Notes: a model not told the origin generated them from the sequence alone. A stretch of 64,000 nt of DNA from Salinirussus salinus (GCF_009831455.1 NZ_WOWO01000004.1:186001-250000), one strand, 5' to 3'; counted from the stretch's first letter, positions 1-8,237 are shown. Made by a program: numbers and translations.

Positions 1-129
1 AGACGGCTCCAGAAGCGGGTGCAGGAGGACCGCGCAGTGCTCGCCCGCCTCGACCGGCGGTGCTCGCGGGCGCGGGAGCGCGCCGAGGCGGTCGACGTGC
101 CCGTGGAGGCACTGGCGCGTCTGGCATGA
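1..129 (+). CDS. C-terminal end of an unidentified protein (cut by window edge)
   Basis: Frame 1 is open from the first base to a TGA at 127-129 and encodes 42 residues rich in Arg, Glu and Ala that look helical (for example RLQKRVQEDRAVLARL). The following ATG at 126-128 overlaps this stop in the ATGA manner, which is typical of translationally coupled haloarchaeal genes, so I read it as the tail of the gene upstream of the MinD-like ATPase. No function can be assigned from so short a piece. Confidence 0.6.
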   Translation, partial: RRLQKRVQEDRAVLARLDRRCSRARERAEAVDVPVEALARLA

Positions 130-809
130 CGCTGGCGGTCACCGCGGGGAAGGGCGGCGTCGGCAAGTCGACCGTCGCGTACAATCTGGGTGCGGAACTC
201 GACGCCGTCGTCGTCGACGCGGACCTGGGGATGGCCGACCTCCCGGCCCGGCGGGGTCCGGACCTGCACGACGTGCTCGCCGGGCGGGCCGACGCCCTCG
301 AGGCCGTCGACGAGGGAGGGCCGGTCGCGCTGCTCCCCTGCGGACGGTCGCTCGCGGGCGCCCGGGCAGCCGACGTCACTGCCCTCGCCGGGACGCTCGA
401 TACCGTGAGTCGCCACTACGGCGAAGTCGTCGTCGACTGTCCCGCAGGACTGGGCAGCGATGCCGGCGTGGCGCTGCTCGCGGCCGAGGCCTGCCTGCTG
501 GTGACACGGCCGACCGAGCCGGCGCTGGCCGGTGCGGTCCAGAGTCGCGAGCTGGCCCGTGTCCTCGGGACGCCGCTGGCACGGGTCGTCCTCAACAGGG
601 CCGGCGAGGCGGCCACCCGCCCGGTCGCCGACGCGCTCGGCGCTCCGGTGACGACCGTTCCCGAGAGCGACGCGCTCGCGCGGGCACAGCGGGCCGGGCA
701 GCCGGTGGGAGCTGTCGCACCGGACTCGCGGGCTGCCTCGCAGTTCCGGGCACTCGCGGACAGCGTCGGGCCGCTGCTCGACCGTCACTCCTCGCGCAGT
801 TCGGTGTAG
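126..809 (+). CDS. MinD/ParA-like P-loop ATPase
   Basis: A 227-residue cytoplasmic ATPase of the MinD/ParA (deviant Walker A) class. Residues 8-16 read GKGGVGKST, with both the signature lysine and the P-loop lysine. VVVDADLG near residue 30 and VVVDCPAG near residue 104 are the A-prime and Walker B strands. Such proteins position other proteins or DNA in an ATP-dependent way. I took the ATG at 126 because it overlaps the upstream stop and the MinD fold begins there; a longer in-frame reading from 60 would add unrelated residues. The 3' end overlaps the convergent TFB gene by 25 bases. It is shorter than typical MinD (about 260-270 residues), so the exact partner is unknown. Confidence 0.85.
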   Translation: MTLAVTAGKGGVGKSTVAYNLGAELDAVVVDADLGMADLPARRGPDLHDVLAGRADALEAVDEGGPVALLPCGRSLAGARAADVTALAGTLDTVSRHYGEVVVDCPAGLGSDAGVALLAAEACLLVTRPTEPALAGAVQSRELARVLGTPLARVVLNRAGEAATRPVADALGAPVTTVPESDALARAQRAGQPVGAVAPDSRAASQFRALADSVGPLLDRHSSRSSV

Positions 810-1651
810 GTCGCCCGCAGCGTCACCGGCGTCACGTCCGCGACCTCCGCCGCTGCTTCCTGTGTGAGCTCGCAGCCGAGCGCCCGCGCGGCGGTGTAGA
901 GACAGGCCGCCGCGACGCCGCTTGGGTTGCGCCCGTTGTCGATCCCCTCCTCGCGGGCGCGGGCGGCGTACTCGCGGGCACGCCGCTCGACCTCGGTCGG
1001 GAGGTCCAGCCGGCTGGCGAAGCGGGCCAGGTACTCCGCGGGGTCGATCGGGCCGGTCGGCAGTCCGAGTTCACGGTTCATCGCGTCGTAGGCGGCGTCC
1101 AGTTCCGCCCGCGTCGCCGTGGCTGCCGCCACGACCTCCTCGACGGTCCGCGAGACCGACGCCGTCCGGCAGGTGGCGTAGACGGCCGCGGCGGCGAAGC
1201 CCTCGATCGACCGGCCCTGCAGGAGGCCGGCGTCCTGGGCGGACTCGAAGAGGACACACGACCGGTCGCGGACGTGCTCGGGCAGGTCGAGGTCGCCCAC
1301 GAGCCGGCGGATCTCGGTGAACGCGTAGACGCGGTTGCGCTCGGCCTTGGAGGCGATCTGGGCGCGCTTGTGCTGGCGGCGCATCCGTGCCACCCGGCGG
1401 CGCTTGCGCCCCTTCAGGCGGGTCGAGTGGCCGATCTCCGTCGAGAGCCCGCGGTCGTGGCGGGCCCGTGTCAGCGGCGCTCCGGTCCGCTCGGGCTGTG
1501 TTCGGTCGTCCTCGAACGAGCGCCACTCCGGACCCGGGTCGATGGCGTGCTCGTCGACGACGAGCCCACACTCCTGACAGACCGTCTCGCACTCCCCGGA
1601 CCGGAGCGAGCCGTTGCACTCGGGACAGGACTGGGTTGTCGTGGCTGCCAT
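785..1651 (-). CDS. tfb: transcription initiation factor TFIIB (TFB)
   Basis: TFB bridges TATA-bound TBP and RNA polymerase. The 288-residue protein starts with a zinc ribbon (CPEC at 9-12, CQEC at 25-28), followed by the B-reader/B-linker segment around EWRSFEDD and two cyclin-fold repeats from about residue 105 to the C terminus. Length and domain order are those of normal archaeal TFB. Haloarchaea carry several TFB paralogues that control different gene sets; which one this is cannot be told from the sequence. A TATA-like box lies about 30 bases upstream on the minus strand. Its last 25 bases overlap the MinD-like gene tail to tail. Confidence 0.95.
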   Translation of the reverse strand: MAATTTQSCPECNGSLRSGECETVCQECGLVVDEHAIDPGPEWRSFEDDRTQPERTGAPLTRARHDRGLSTEIGHSTRLKGRKRRRVARMRRQHKRAQIASKAERNRVYAFTEIRRLVGDLDLPEHVRDRSCVLFESAQDAGLLQGRSIEGFAAAAVYATCRTASVSRTVEEVVAAATATRAELDAAYDAMNRELGLPTGPIDPAEYLARFASRLDLPTEVERRAREYAARAREEGIDNGRNPSGVAAACLYTAARALGCELTQEAAAEVADVTPVTLRATYTELREE

Positions 1652-1679
1652 CCTACCCGATCCTGGGTGCGGTATCCAC

Positions 1680-1686
1680 TTTTAAA
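1680..1686 (-). promoter_or_regulatory. TATA box of the TFB gene
   Basis: On the minus strand the sequence reads TTTAAAA, centred 32 bases before the ATG at 1651. That predicts a transcript with almost no leader. Confidence 0.5.
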
Positions 1687-1731
1687 CTGGAGCGGATCGC
1701 GGGGGTGGCCGGAGAGCCACCGCCAACGTAC

Positions 1732-1752
1732 CTACCGGTTACCGGTTGGTAC
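1732..1752. promoter_or_regulatory. tandem ACCGGT operator-like motif
   Basis: The stretch holds two copies of the palindrome ACCGGT seven bases apart, flanked by TACC and GGTA. It lies between the divergent TFB promoter and the promoter of the next gene, so a regulator binding here could affect both. Function is inference only. Confidence 0.25.
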
Positions 1753-1793
1753 ATCAGCCGCGACCGCTGTGTCTGCCGGACCCGGAGCCAGAG

Positions 1794-1799
1794 TTTTAT
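1794..1799 (+). promoter_or_regulatory. TATA-like box of the 1826 gene
   Basis: TTTTAT in a GC-rich setting, 29 bases before the ATG at 1826. This is the spacing expected for a near-leaderless haloarchaeal transcript. Confidence 0.45.
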
Positions 1800-1825
1800 G
1801 TAGGACGAGGAACCAGTCACTCCCG

Positions 1826-2320
1826 ATGGGACTGTCGGAGATCGCGGCCGGGATCGAGGTCACGGCCGAACAGGAACGGCGGGGCGTCGCGACCGTCGAC
1901 GACACGGACGCGACCCTTGAGGAGCGGCTGTCGGAGTTCGCCGGCGAACTGCCCTGCAGTCCTGCGGAGGCGGCGGTCGCCGTCGAGCGGTACGCCGCCG
2001 GCGGGAGCGTGGGCGCGGCGGCGGAGGCCGCGGGCGTGCCGGCGGTCACGGCCGCCAAGGCCCTGCATCTGCTCGGGGAGTCGGTCTCGCCGGTCGGACC
2101 CGTCGGCCGGGAGGTGGTCCGGGACTGGGTCGCGGGCGAACTCCCCCGGTCGGAGGCGGAGGAACTCGCCCGGGTCTCCGGCCCGGAGTTCGCGCTCGCG
2201 GCCTACATCGAGACCCACGAGCCCCTGGACGGCGCCCGGGCGGCCGTCGAGGGCGCCCTGATGCGGGAGGGGCGAGACGGGCTCGACGGCGCGGTGGGAG
2301 CGGCTGGCGGGCCGCGCTGA
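1826..2320 (+). CDS. uncharacterised haloarchaeal protein with an HTH-like segment
   Basis: A 164-residue acidic, Ala-rich soluble protein with no signal peptide or membrane segment. A segment around residues 52-85 (GSVGAAAEAAGVPAVTAAKA) has the helix-turn-helix look of small DNA-binding domains, but I see no strong match to a named family. The ATG at 1826 was chosen because a TATA-like box sits 29 bases upstream; longer readings in this frame run antisense through the TFB gene. It is divergent from tfb, a position where regulators are common. The function is unknown. Confidence 0.75.
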   Translation: MGLSEIAAGIEVTAEQERRGVATVDDTDATLEERLSEFAGELPCSPAEAAVAVERYAAGGSVGAAAEAAGVPAVTAAKALHLLGESVSPVGPVGREVVRDWVAGELPRSEAEELARVSGPEFALAAYIETHEPLDGARAAVEGALMREGRDGLDGAVGAAGGPR

Positions 2321-2354
2321 CTGGTCGTTCAAACGCCCGTTTGACTCTACGTCG

Positions 2355-2361
2355 CTTATAC
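2355..2361 (+). promoter_or_regulatory. TATA-like box of the SIMPL gene
   Basis: CTTATAC centred about 31 bases before the ATG at 2389. A perfect inverted repeat TCAAACG-CC-CGTTTGA at 2329-2344 lies directly upstream and could be an operator or a terminator hairpin of the preceding gene. Confidence 0.45.
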
Positions 2362-2388
2362 TACCTCGTCCGTCGAAGCTATGAGTGC

Positions 2389-3135
2389 ATGCCACGCGAT
2401 TCACTCATCATCGCCGGCGTCGCGGCCGTCCTCGTGCTCGCGACGGCCGGGGCCGTCGCCGGCGGACTCGGTACTGCCGGGGCACAGTCGACCGCACAGC
2501 CAGCCGACCGCACGGTCTCCGTCGCCGCAACCGGGAGCGCGGACGCCAGTCCCGACCGGGCGGTCGTCCGCGTCGCGGCCACCGCCGAGGGCAACAGCTC
2601 CGCGGAGGTCCGTGATGCGCTCGCGGCCGACGCCGAGGCGCTCCGGACCGCTCTCGACGAACTCGGCGTCGACTACGAGACTATCGAGTACCGCATCTAC
2701 TCCGTCGACGAGCGCGAGCGCCCGCCCCGCGAGGAGGCTCCGTCGGCCGAGTACCGCGGCGTCCACGCCTACCAGGTGACGCTGGACGAGCCCGACCGGG
2801 CCGGGGCGGTCATCGATGCCGCGACTGAAGCGGGAGCCGAAGTGACCGACATCGAACTCACTCTCTCGGAGGAGACACGGACCGAGCTCCGCGAGGAGGC
2901 CATCCGGGCAGCGATGACCGACGCACGCTCGCAGGCGGACACGATCGCCGCGGCCGGTGACCTCCGGGTCACCAACGTCGCCACGGTCGACGCCTCTCAG
3001 GGCCGGTACGTGCCCGTGCGCTACGAGGCCGCCGACGCGGGCGGCAACGCGGCCGCCCCACAGACGGTCATCTCCGAGGGTGAAGTGTCCGTCACGTACC
3101 GCGTCGAAGTCACCTACAACGCGACGACCGCGTAG
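2389..3135 (+). CDS. SIMPL domain (DUF541) exported protein
   Basis: A 248-residue protein with an N-terminal signal-anchor (LIIAGVAAVLVLATAGAV, residues about 6-23) followed by a SIMPL/DUF541 domain. The domain opens with RTVSVAATGSADASPDRAVV, the family hallmark of a conserved strand followed by a PD motif. Members are secreted or periplasmic-side proteins, some linked to oxidative stress or outer-surface assembly in bacteria; the molecular role is not established. The length is usual for the family. The ATG at 2389 is preceded by a TATA box, and the in-frame codons upstream of it would cover the promoter. No operon partner is evident. Confidence 0.85.
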   Translation: MPRDSLIIAGVAAVLVLATAGAVAGGLGTAGAQSTAQPADRTVSVAATGSADASPDRAVVRVAATAEGNSSAEVRDALAADAEALRTALDELGVDYETIEYRIYSVDERERPPREEAPSAEYRGVHAYQVTLDEPDRAGAVIDAATEAGAEVTDIELTLSEETRTELREEAIRAAMTDARSQADTIAAAGDLRVTNVATVDASQGRYVPVRYEAADAGGNAAAPQTVISEGEVSVTYRVEVTYNATTA

Positions 3136-3214
3136 CGACCGACTGGTTTTCCGGCCCGCGGTGGGCCGCCCGTCCCGGGTGCCCGGGCGCCTCCCGGCCG
3201 TTCGGGTTCCAACC

Positions 3215-3952
3215 TCAGCCGTCGAGCAGCCCGTCCAGCCGCCCGCCCTCGGGGAACTCGAGGTCCAGCGAGACGCCGACCGCGCGCTCGGTCGCCGCCG
3301 CGACCGCGGGCGCGAACGCGTCGTCCGGCGGGAGCACGGCCGGACAGTCCGCAGCACGCCGGACCGGCGAGGGTGGCACGGCCGCGTCGGCCTCGGTGAC
3401 GACCTCCGGCTCCGGTGTGCGGTTGGCCAGTACCGCGTCGGCCGCGGTCCCGACGTCCTGGAGGCGACCGCGGGTCCGGGCGAGCGCGTCCGCGCCCCGC
3501 GTGGAGTCGACCGTGACGACCGCGACCCGGTCGGCGGCGGTCGCGGCCGCGACGGCCTGGTTGGTCGCGACCGGCGGCGTGTCCACCAGCACGACATCGT
3601 GTGAGAGTGCGGCGGCGGCCATCCGGTCCTCGAAGCGCTCGGCGGCGCCCGCGGTCTTCGCGCGGGCCAGCCGCTCGAAGGGCGCCCGGGCCGGCGCGAG
3701 CGCCAGCCGACCCGCGGTGTCGGCCGGGTGCTCGACCAGCGCCGCCTCCAGCTCGCGGTCGTCGGTCACGACCTCGGTGACGTCGGTCCCGAGCTGTCCG
3801 TCCGCGTACGCGGCCAGCCCCTGCGTGGCGTAGGCGGCGTCCAGCACCGCGACGTCGTGGCCCGCACGCGCGAGCGTCGCCCCGCACTCGACGGTCAGCC
3901 GGGTCGTCCCCACCCCGCCGGCCGCGCCGGCCAGCGCGACTGTGGCTGTCAT
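3215..3952 (-). CDS. MinD/ParA-like protein with degenerate P-loop
   Basis: A 245-residue protein with the MinD/ParA fold: strand-loop at residues 5-18, DVAVLDAAYATQ as the A-prime region, and VVLVDTPP as Walker B. The P-loop reads AGAAGGVGTTRLT, where MinD would read KGGVGKTT. Both the signature lysine and the P-loop lysine are therefore absent, and ATP hydrolysis is doubtful. CpaE/TadZ-like proteins also lose the second lysine but usually keep the first. A partner or scaffold role is possible. The ATG at 3952 opens exactly at the first beta strand. The stop is 79 bases from the convergent SIMPL gene. Confidence 0.8.
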   Translation of the reverse strand: MTATVALAGAAGGVGTTRLTVECGATLARAGHDVAVLDAAYATQGLAAYADGQLGTDVTEVVTDDRELEAALVEHPADTAGRLALAPARAPFERLARAKTAGAAERFEDRMAAAALSHDVVLVDTPPVATNQAVAAATAADRVAVVTVDSTRGADALARTRGRLQDVGTAADAVLANRTPEPEVVTEADAAVPPSPVRRAADCPAVLPPDDAFAPAVAAATERAVGVSLDLEFPEGGRLDGLLDG

Positions 3953-3992
3953 GGGGAGGGGTGGCGGCGCTTCCGTTGAAAAAGCTACGCCG

Positions 3993-4415
3993 CTACAGGT
4001 GACCCGCCACGTCCTCGGCGACCGCCGCGAGCTCCCCGTCGTCGGCCGTGCCGGGTCCGCCGAACAGGGCGTGGACCGGCCCGGCGCCGTCGTCGGCGAA
4101 GCGGGGGACGATGTGGGCGTGGACGTGGGGCACCTCCTGGCCGGCTGCCCGGCCGTTGTTGTACGCGATGGTGCTCGCGGGGGCGTCGACGGCGGCCTCG
4201 ACCGCCGGCGCGACCCTGGCGATGGTCCGCCCCACGGCCCCCGCCACGTCCGGGGGCATGTCGTTGACCCGCTCGTGGTGGGCCTTCGGGACCACCAGCG
4301 TGTGCCCGCGCGCGAGCGGGTTGGCGTCCAGGAAGGCGCAGGTCTCCTCGTCCTCGTAGACCCGGTGGCTGGGGGCCTCGCCGTCGACGATCGCACAGAA
4401 GATGCAGCCGTCCAT
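3993..4415 (-). CDS. HIT family nucleotide hydrolase/transferase
   Basis: A 140-residue histidine-triad protein. HVHAH at residues 97-101 is the catalytic triad H-x-H-x-H; CIFC at 4-7 is the zinc-binding pair of the Hint-like branch; GHTLVVPKAHHE at 37-48 is the usual second block. HIT enzymes hydrolyse AMP-lysine, AMP-NH2 or dinucleoside polyphosphates in the cytoplasm. The length is typical. The start at 4415 gives the standard MDGCIFC opening. It ends 40 bases from the start of the degenerate MinD-like gene on the same strand, so the two may be cotranscribed. Confidence 0.92.
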   Translation of the reverse strand: MDGCIFCAIVDGEAPSHRVYEDEETCAFLDANPLARGHTLVVPKAHHERVNDMPPDVAGAVGRTIARVAPAVEAAVDAPASTIAYNNGRAAGQEVPHVHAHIVPRFADDGAGPVHALFGGPGTADDGELAAVAEDVAGHL

Positions 4416-4513
4416 ACCCGGCGGGTCGTGTGTGTTCGCAAAAAGCGTTGGTACCTGAAGGGAAGACCGAAGCCACACGACTGAAGTGGGTGGGTCCGCT
4501 CGGCCACTCGCGT

Positions 4514-4987
4514 ATGCACCCACGCTGGAGGCAGGGACGGCGCAGTGTCGCGGGAGCGCTCGCGGGCGGGGTGGCGCTGATGGCGCTCGTCGCCCCGGCC
4601 GCGGCACAGCGGACCTCCCCGGACAGGACGGTCGAACAGGCGGTCCGGGAGGCCGTTCGGGCGGCCGCCCCGGACCCGGTTTTCATCCTCGGCGTCGCGG
4701 CCGTGGGCGGGTTCGTCGGCGCTCTCCTGGCGAACGCCCTCTGGAACGTGCGACGGGACAGCTCCCGGGACGGCCAGCCGGGACCGCAGGCCGGCGGGGC
4801 GCCCGGGGGGCCGACGCCCGGAGCAGGGGGTCGCGGCCAGCGGGCCGGCAGGCAACCACAGCAGTCGGGCCAGGCCGCCCCGCAGGACCAGCCGTTAGCC
4901 GGAGAGCCAGGAGACCAGGGACAGGGAGGCCAGCAGGGGACCGGCGGCCCGCTCGGGGAGTCCAGGGGTCGCGACCAGCAGCGGTAG
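4514..4987 (+). CDS. uncharacterised membrane protein with Gly/Gln-rich tail
   Basis: A 157-residue protein with three parts: an N-terminal hydrophobic signal or anchor (residues 13-30, VAGALAGGVALMALVAPA), a second membrane segment (about 56-74, FILGVAAVGGFVGALLANA), and a hydrophilic low-complexity tail of Gly, Gln, Pro and Arg from residue 83 to the end. The tail is basic, unusual for a haloarchaeal protein, and is probably disordered and cytoplasmic. No family is recognised. The ATG at 4514 was chosen as the first Met before the signal segment. It is divergent from the HIT gene. Confidence 0.6.
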   Translation: MHPRWRQGRRSVAGALAGGVALMALVAPAAAQRTSPDRTVEQAVREAVRAAAPDPVFILGVAAVGGFVGALLANALWNVRRDSSRDGQPGPQAGGAPGGPTPGAGGRGQRAGRQPQQSGQAAPQDQPLAGEPGDQGQGGQQGTGGPLGESRGRDQQR

Positions 4988-5065
4988 CCGCGTCCAGGTG
5001 TCGGGGGCCGGCAGGCGGTGGGCCGGGTGTCAGGGGCCGGCAGGTGGTTGACTGGGGGCCGTCTC

Positions 5066-6277
5066 TCACAGCAGGATCTCCACCTCGTAGCCGGCGTCCT
5101 CCAGTGCGCTGGTGAGTTCGTCGACGTGGTCGGGCCCGCGGGTCTCCAGGGCGAGTTCGACTTCCGCGTCGTTCATCGCGATGTTTCGGGACGTGCGGTC
5201 GTGCTGGATGGCGTAGATGTTCGCGCGGTGGGCGGAGATGACGTCGGTCAGGTTCTCCAGGGCTCCGGGGCGGTCCTCGAGCGTCGTGCGGAGCCGGAGG
5301 TACCGGCCGGTCTCGACCAGTCCCCGCAGGATGACGGTCGTCAGCGTGTTCATGTCGATGTTGCCCCCACAGAGCATCGGGACGACCGTCTCACCCTCGG
5401 CGTAGTCGAACGCCCCGGCCAGCAGCGCCGCCAGGGGAACCGCCCCCGCCCCCTCGACCAGCGTCTTGCCCCGCTCCAGCAGGGTCGTGAGCGCGACGGC
5501 GATGTCGTCCTCCCCGACGGTCACCACCTCGTCGACGCGCTCCCGGATGACCTCGAAGGTCTTCTCGCCGACGCTGCGGGTGGCGATCCCGTCGGCGATA
5601 GTGTCGACGGAGTCGAGCGTGACCCGCTCGCCACGCTCCAGGGACTGGGGGAGGCTGGCGGCGCCCTCCGCCTGGACGCCCACCACCCGGATGCCGGGGT
5701 CGTGGTCCTTGACCGCGGTGGCGATCCCGCTGATGAGGCCGCCGCCGCCGACGGGCACCACCACGGTCTCGACGCCGGGGCAGTCCTCGACGACCTCCAG
5801 CCCCAGCGTCCCCTGGCCGGCCATCACCATCTCGTCGTCGAAGGCATGGAGGTAGTACCGCCCCTCTTCGGCCTCGATCTCGCGGGCCCGCTCGGCGGCG
5901 GCGTCGTAGTCGACGCCGTGGAGTTCGACCCTGGCGCCGTAGCTGCGGGTGGCCTTGACCTTCGAGACCGGGGCGTTCTCGGGCATCACGACCAGCGAGT
6001 CCACCCCGAGCCGCGAGGCCGCCAGCGCCACCCCCTGTGCGTGGTTGCCCGCGCTCGCCGTGACGATGCCCGCCTCGCGCTCGGCCTCGGGGAGGGTGGC
6101 GATCCGGTTGGTCGCGCCGCGGATCTTGAACGCGCCGGTGCGCTGGAACGTCTCCAGTTTCAGACGGACGTCCGCTCCGGTCATCTCCGAGAACGTGTGG
6201 GAGTACTCCAGGGGCGTGTGTCGTGCCGTCTCCGCGACCCGGTCGCGGGCCGCGTGGACCTCCTCGGCGTCGAGCAT
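5066..6277 (-). CDS. ilvA: threonine ammonia-lyase (threonine deaminase)
   Basis: Converts L-threonine to 2-oxobutanoate and ammonia, the first step from threonine to isoleucine. The 403-residue protein has a fold-type II PLP domain: FKIRGATNR with the Schiff-base Lys51, SAGNHAQG as the substrate loop, and GGGGL near 178 as the phosphate-binding loop. An ACT regulatory domain runs from about residue 325 (YLRLRTTLEDRPGALENL). One ACT domain and about 400 residues match the shorter, CTN-type deaminases rather than the 500-residue biosynthetic E. coli IlvA. A serine or threonine catabolic role is the alternative. It is transcribed alone. Confidence 0.93.
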   Translation of the reverse strand: MLDAEEVHAARDRVAETARHTPLEYSHTFSEMTGADVRLKLETFQRTGAFKIRGATNRIATLPEAEREAGIVTASAGNHAQGVALAASRLGVDSLVVMPENAPVSKVKATRSYGARVELHGVDYDAAAERAREIEAEEGRYYLHAFDDEMVMAGQGTLGLEVVEDCPGVETVVVPVGGGGLISGIATAVKDHDPGIRVVGVQAEGAASLPQSLERGERVTLDSVDTIADGIATRSVGEKTFEVIRERVDEVVTVGEDDIAVALTTLLERGKTLVEGAGAVPLAALLAGAFDYAEGETVVPMLCGGNIDMNTLTTVILRGLVETGRYLRLRTTLEDRPGALENLTDVISAHRANIYAIQHDRTSRNIAMNDAEVELALETRGPDHVDELTSALEDAGYEVEILL

Positions 6278-6579
6278 ACCGGACCTACTCCGTCACGAGT
6301 CAAAACTCCGGGGCCTGCCGGGCAGCCGGGACGGTGGCCCCGAGCGACACGGGAAGAGCGTGTGACGCGCAGTCGCGACTGCATCCGCACGGAGCGGTCG
6401 TCGGTACTTAAACGTACGGGGCACGTGTCACCGAGAAAACCACACGACGGCGACTGAATCTGACGGCCGTCAGACGGGCGGCACGCGGCCGTCATAATAT
6501 AAAAGTGGTCGGGCGGCTCCACCCGGCCGGTCCCGCGCTGACCGGGAGCCTTTTGCCCGAGCCCCGCGGGAGTGTGGGC
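6278..6579. other. intergenic region between divergent ilvA and the 6580 gene
   Basis: This 302-base gap holds signals for both flanking genes. On the minus strand a TTTAAG box lies inside GTACTTAAACGTAC near 6404-6417. A 14-base perfect palindrome CTGACGGCCGTCAG sits at 6460-6473. On the plus strand there is an AT-rich ATAATATAAAA at 6494-6504 and a nearer CTTTTGC at 6550-6556, the latter about 28 bases before the GTG at 6580. No ORF or RNA gene is visible. Confidence 0.5.
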
Positions 6580-7038
6580 GTGTCACGCGAGTCACCCGCG
6601 CCGGAGGGCGTCGCCGACCAGTGGGACGAGCTCGTCGCGGACGCCGACGCGATGGCCGAGCGCTACCGGGCCGAAGGGTGGACGGCGCTGGTCGTCACCA
6701 CCCGCGACGTGGCCGTCCTCGACGGCGAGCCGTTCGGGCTGGACGTCCTGGCACCGGCCGAGGAGTACGAGCGCCTCGAGCGACTGGTGGAGACCGGGGC
6801 CGTCGACCGGACACACGCCTTCCGGACGGACGCGGAGGGCGTGCGGCTGCTGGTCGTCGTGGCCGAGGCGCCGGCCGCCGAGGAGGCCGTGCTCGTTCCG
6901 GCCTACCTGTCGCTCGAGGACGTGGCGACACTCCGGGGACGCGCCGAAGAGGAGGGGGCCATGTACACCCACGTCCGGACGCTGGCGGCCGACACGCGGG
7001 TGACACTCCAGCACGACGACCCGGAGCTATTCCTCTGA
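6580..7038 (+). CDS. uncharacterised haloarchaeal acidic protein
   Basis: A 152-residue soluble protein, strongly acidic (VADQWDELVADADAMAERYR), with an alpha/beta pattern and no motifs I can tie to an activity. It resembles a family of haloarchaea-restricted hypothetical proteins. The GTG at 6580 was chosen because a TATA-like CTTTTGC lies 28 bases upstream and the acidic, conserved-looking part starts there; an earlier in-frame start at 6505 would include promoter sequence. The gene is convergent with citrate synthase, with 47 bases between stops. Confidence 0.7.
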   Translation: MSRESPAPEGVADQWDELVADADAMAERYRAEGWTALVVTTRDVAVLDGEPFGLDVLAPAEEYERLERLVETGAVDRTHAFRTDAEGVRLLVVVAEAPAAEEAVLVPAYLSLEDVATLRGRAEEEGAMYTHVRTLAADTRVTLQHDDPELFL

Positions 7039-7085
7039 GCGGGAGACGGAGAAAGGAGCCGAACAGGGACTGGGTCGGGCGGCAG

Positions 7086-8237
7086 CTACCGCTCGTCGAT
7101 CGGGACGAACTCGCGGTCCTCGGGGCCCGTGTAGCGGCCGCGGGGCCGGATGAGACGGTTGTCGGACTGGTACTCGAAGACGTGGCCGAGCCAGCCGCCC
7201 GCGCGGGACATCGCGAAGATGGGCGTGTACATGTCCACCGGGATGCCGAGCTTGTAGTAGACGGCGCCGGAGTAGAAGTCGACGTTGGGGGCGATCCCCT
7301 GCTCGGGCAGGCCCTTCTCGTCGGTGAGATAGGCCTCGATGCCGGTCGTGTACTCGAGCCACTTGGTCTCGCCGTCGGCCGCCGAGAGGTCCTCGAGTTT
7401 GGCCTGGAGGATGTTCGCCCGGGGGTCCTTGGTGTTGTAGACGCGGTGGCCCCAGCCGGGGACGCGCTCGCCGGCCTCCGATTTGCTCTTGACCCACTCG
7501 ACGGGGTCCATGTCACTGTCGTCCAGCTCGAGCAAGGCCTCGATGACGTCCTGGTTGGCGCCGCCGTGCAGCGGGCCCGACAGCGCGCCGATGCCGCCGG
7601 TGACCGCCGAGTAGACGTCGGCGAGCGTCGAGCCGATCACCATCGAGGTGAACGTCGAGGCGTTGAGCCCGTGGTCGGCGTGGAGGATGAGCGCCATGTC
7701 GAAGGTTTCCTCGGCGACCTCGCTGGGCTCCTCGCCGGTGAGCATGTAGAGGAAGTTGCCCGCATACGAGAGGTCCTCGCGGGGCTCGATGTGGGCCTCC
7801 CCGCGGCGGAAGCGGTCGTAGTTGGCGAGGACGGTGGGGATCTTGGCGACGATCCGGCGCCCTTTTCGGCGGGCGGCGTCGCTGTTCTGCGGGTCGGCGT
7901 CGCCCTCGGGCTCGTCGGCCGAGAGCATCGAGACGCCGGTCCGGAGCGCGGCCATCGGGTCCTCGTCGGCCTCCGCGAGGTCCGCGAGCGTCGTGAGCAC
8001 CTTGTCGGTGACGCCCCGCTCCGCGGCCATCGGCTCCGCGAAGTCCGCGAGCTCGTCGGCGGTCGGGAGCTCGCCCTCCCAGAGCAGGTAGAGCACCTCC
8101 TCGTAGCTGGCCCCGCGCGCGAGTTCCTCGATGTCGTACCCGCGGTAGACGAGCCTGCCCGCGTCGCCGTCGATGTAGCTCATCTCCGACTCCGCGACCA
8201 ACACACCTTCCAGTCCCTTGTGGAGTTGTTCGGCCAT
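7086..8237 (-). CDS. citZ: citrate synthase
   Basis: Condenses acetyl-CoA and oxaloacetate to citrate in the TCA cycle. The 383-residue length is that of the short archaeal/Gram-positive type. HADHGLNAST near residue 186-195 and GPLHGGAN near 221-228 carry the active-site histidines (His189 and His224), and YSGAVYYKLGIP followed by AMSRAGGW near the end form the C-terminal active-site region with the acyl-CoA-binding Arg. The 2-methylcitrate synthases are close relatives, so some propionyl-CoA activity cannot be excluded. It starts at the MAEQLHKGLEG opening usual for the family and is transcribed alone. Confidence 0.94.
   Translation of the reverse strand: MAEQLHKGLEGVLVAESEMSYIDGDAGRLVYRGYDIEELARGASYEEVLYLLWEGELPTADELADFAEPMAAERGVTDKVLTTLADLAEADEDPMAALRTGVSMLSADEPEGDADPQNSDAARRKGRRIVAKIPTVLANYDRFRRGEAHIEPREDLSYAGNFLYMLTGEEPSEVAEETFDMALILHADHGLNASTFTSMVIGSTLADVYSAVTGGIGALSGPLHGGANQDVIEALLELDDSDMDPVEWVKSKSEAGERVPGWGHRVYNTKDPRANILQAKLEDLSAADGETKWLEYTTGIEAYLTDEKGLPEQGIAPNVDFYSGAVYYKLGIPVDMYTPIFAMSRAGGWLGHVFEYQSDNRLIRPRGRYTGPEDREFVPIDER

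Noticed and set aside
3953-4855. Extended N terminus of the degenerate MinD-like protein (546 codons)
   Set aside because: The extension runs out of frame through the HIT gene and lacks conserved motifs; the MinD fold begins at the ATG at 3952.
4988-5065. Tandem GGGGCCGGCAGG repeat downstream of the Gly/Gln-rich protein
   Set aside because: Only two imperfect copies of a GC-rich phrase between convergent genes; not enough to call a repeat or terminator.
6505-6579. Longer N terminus for the 6580 gene
   Set aside because: It would place promoter-like AT-rich DNA inside the coding region; GTG at 6580 has a box at the right distance.
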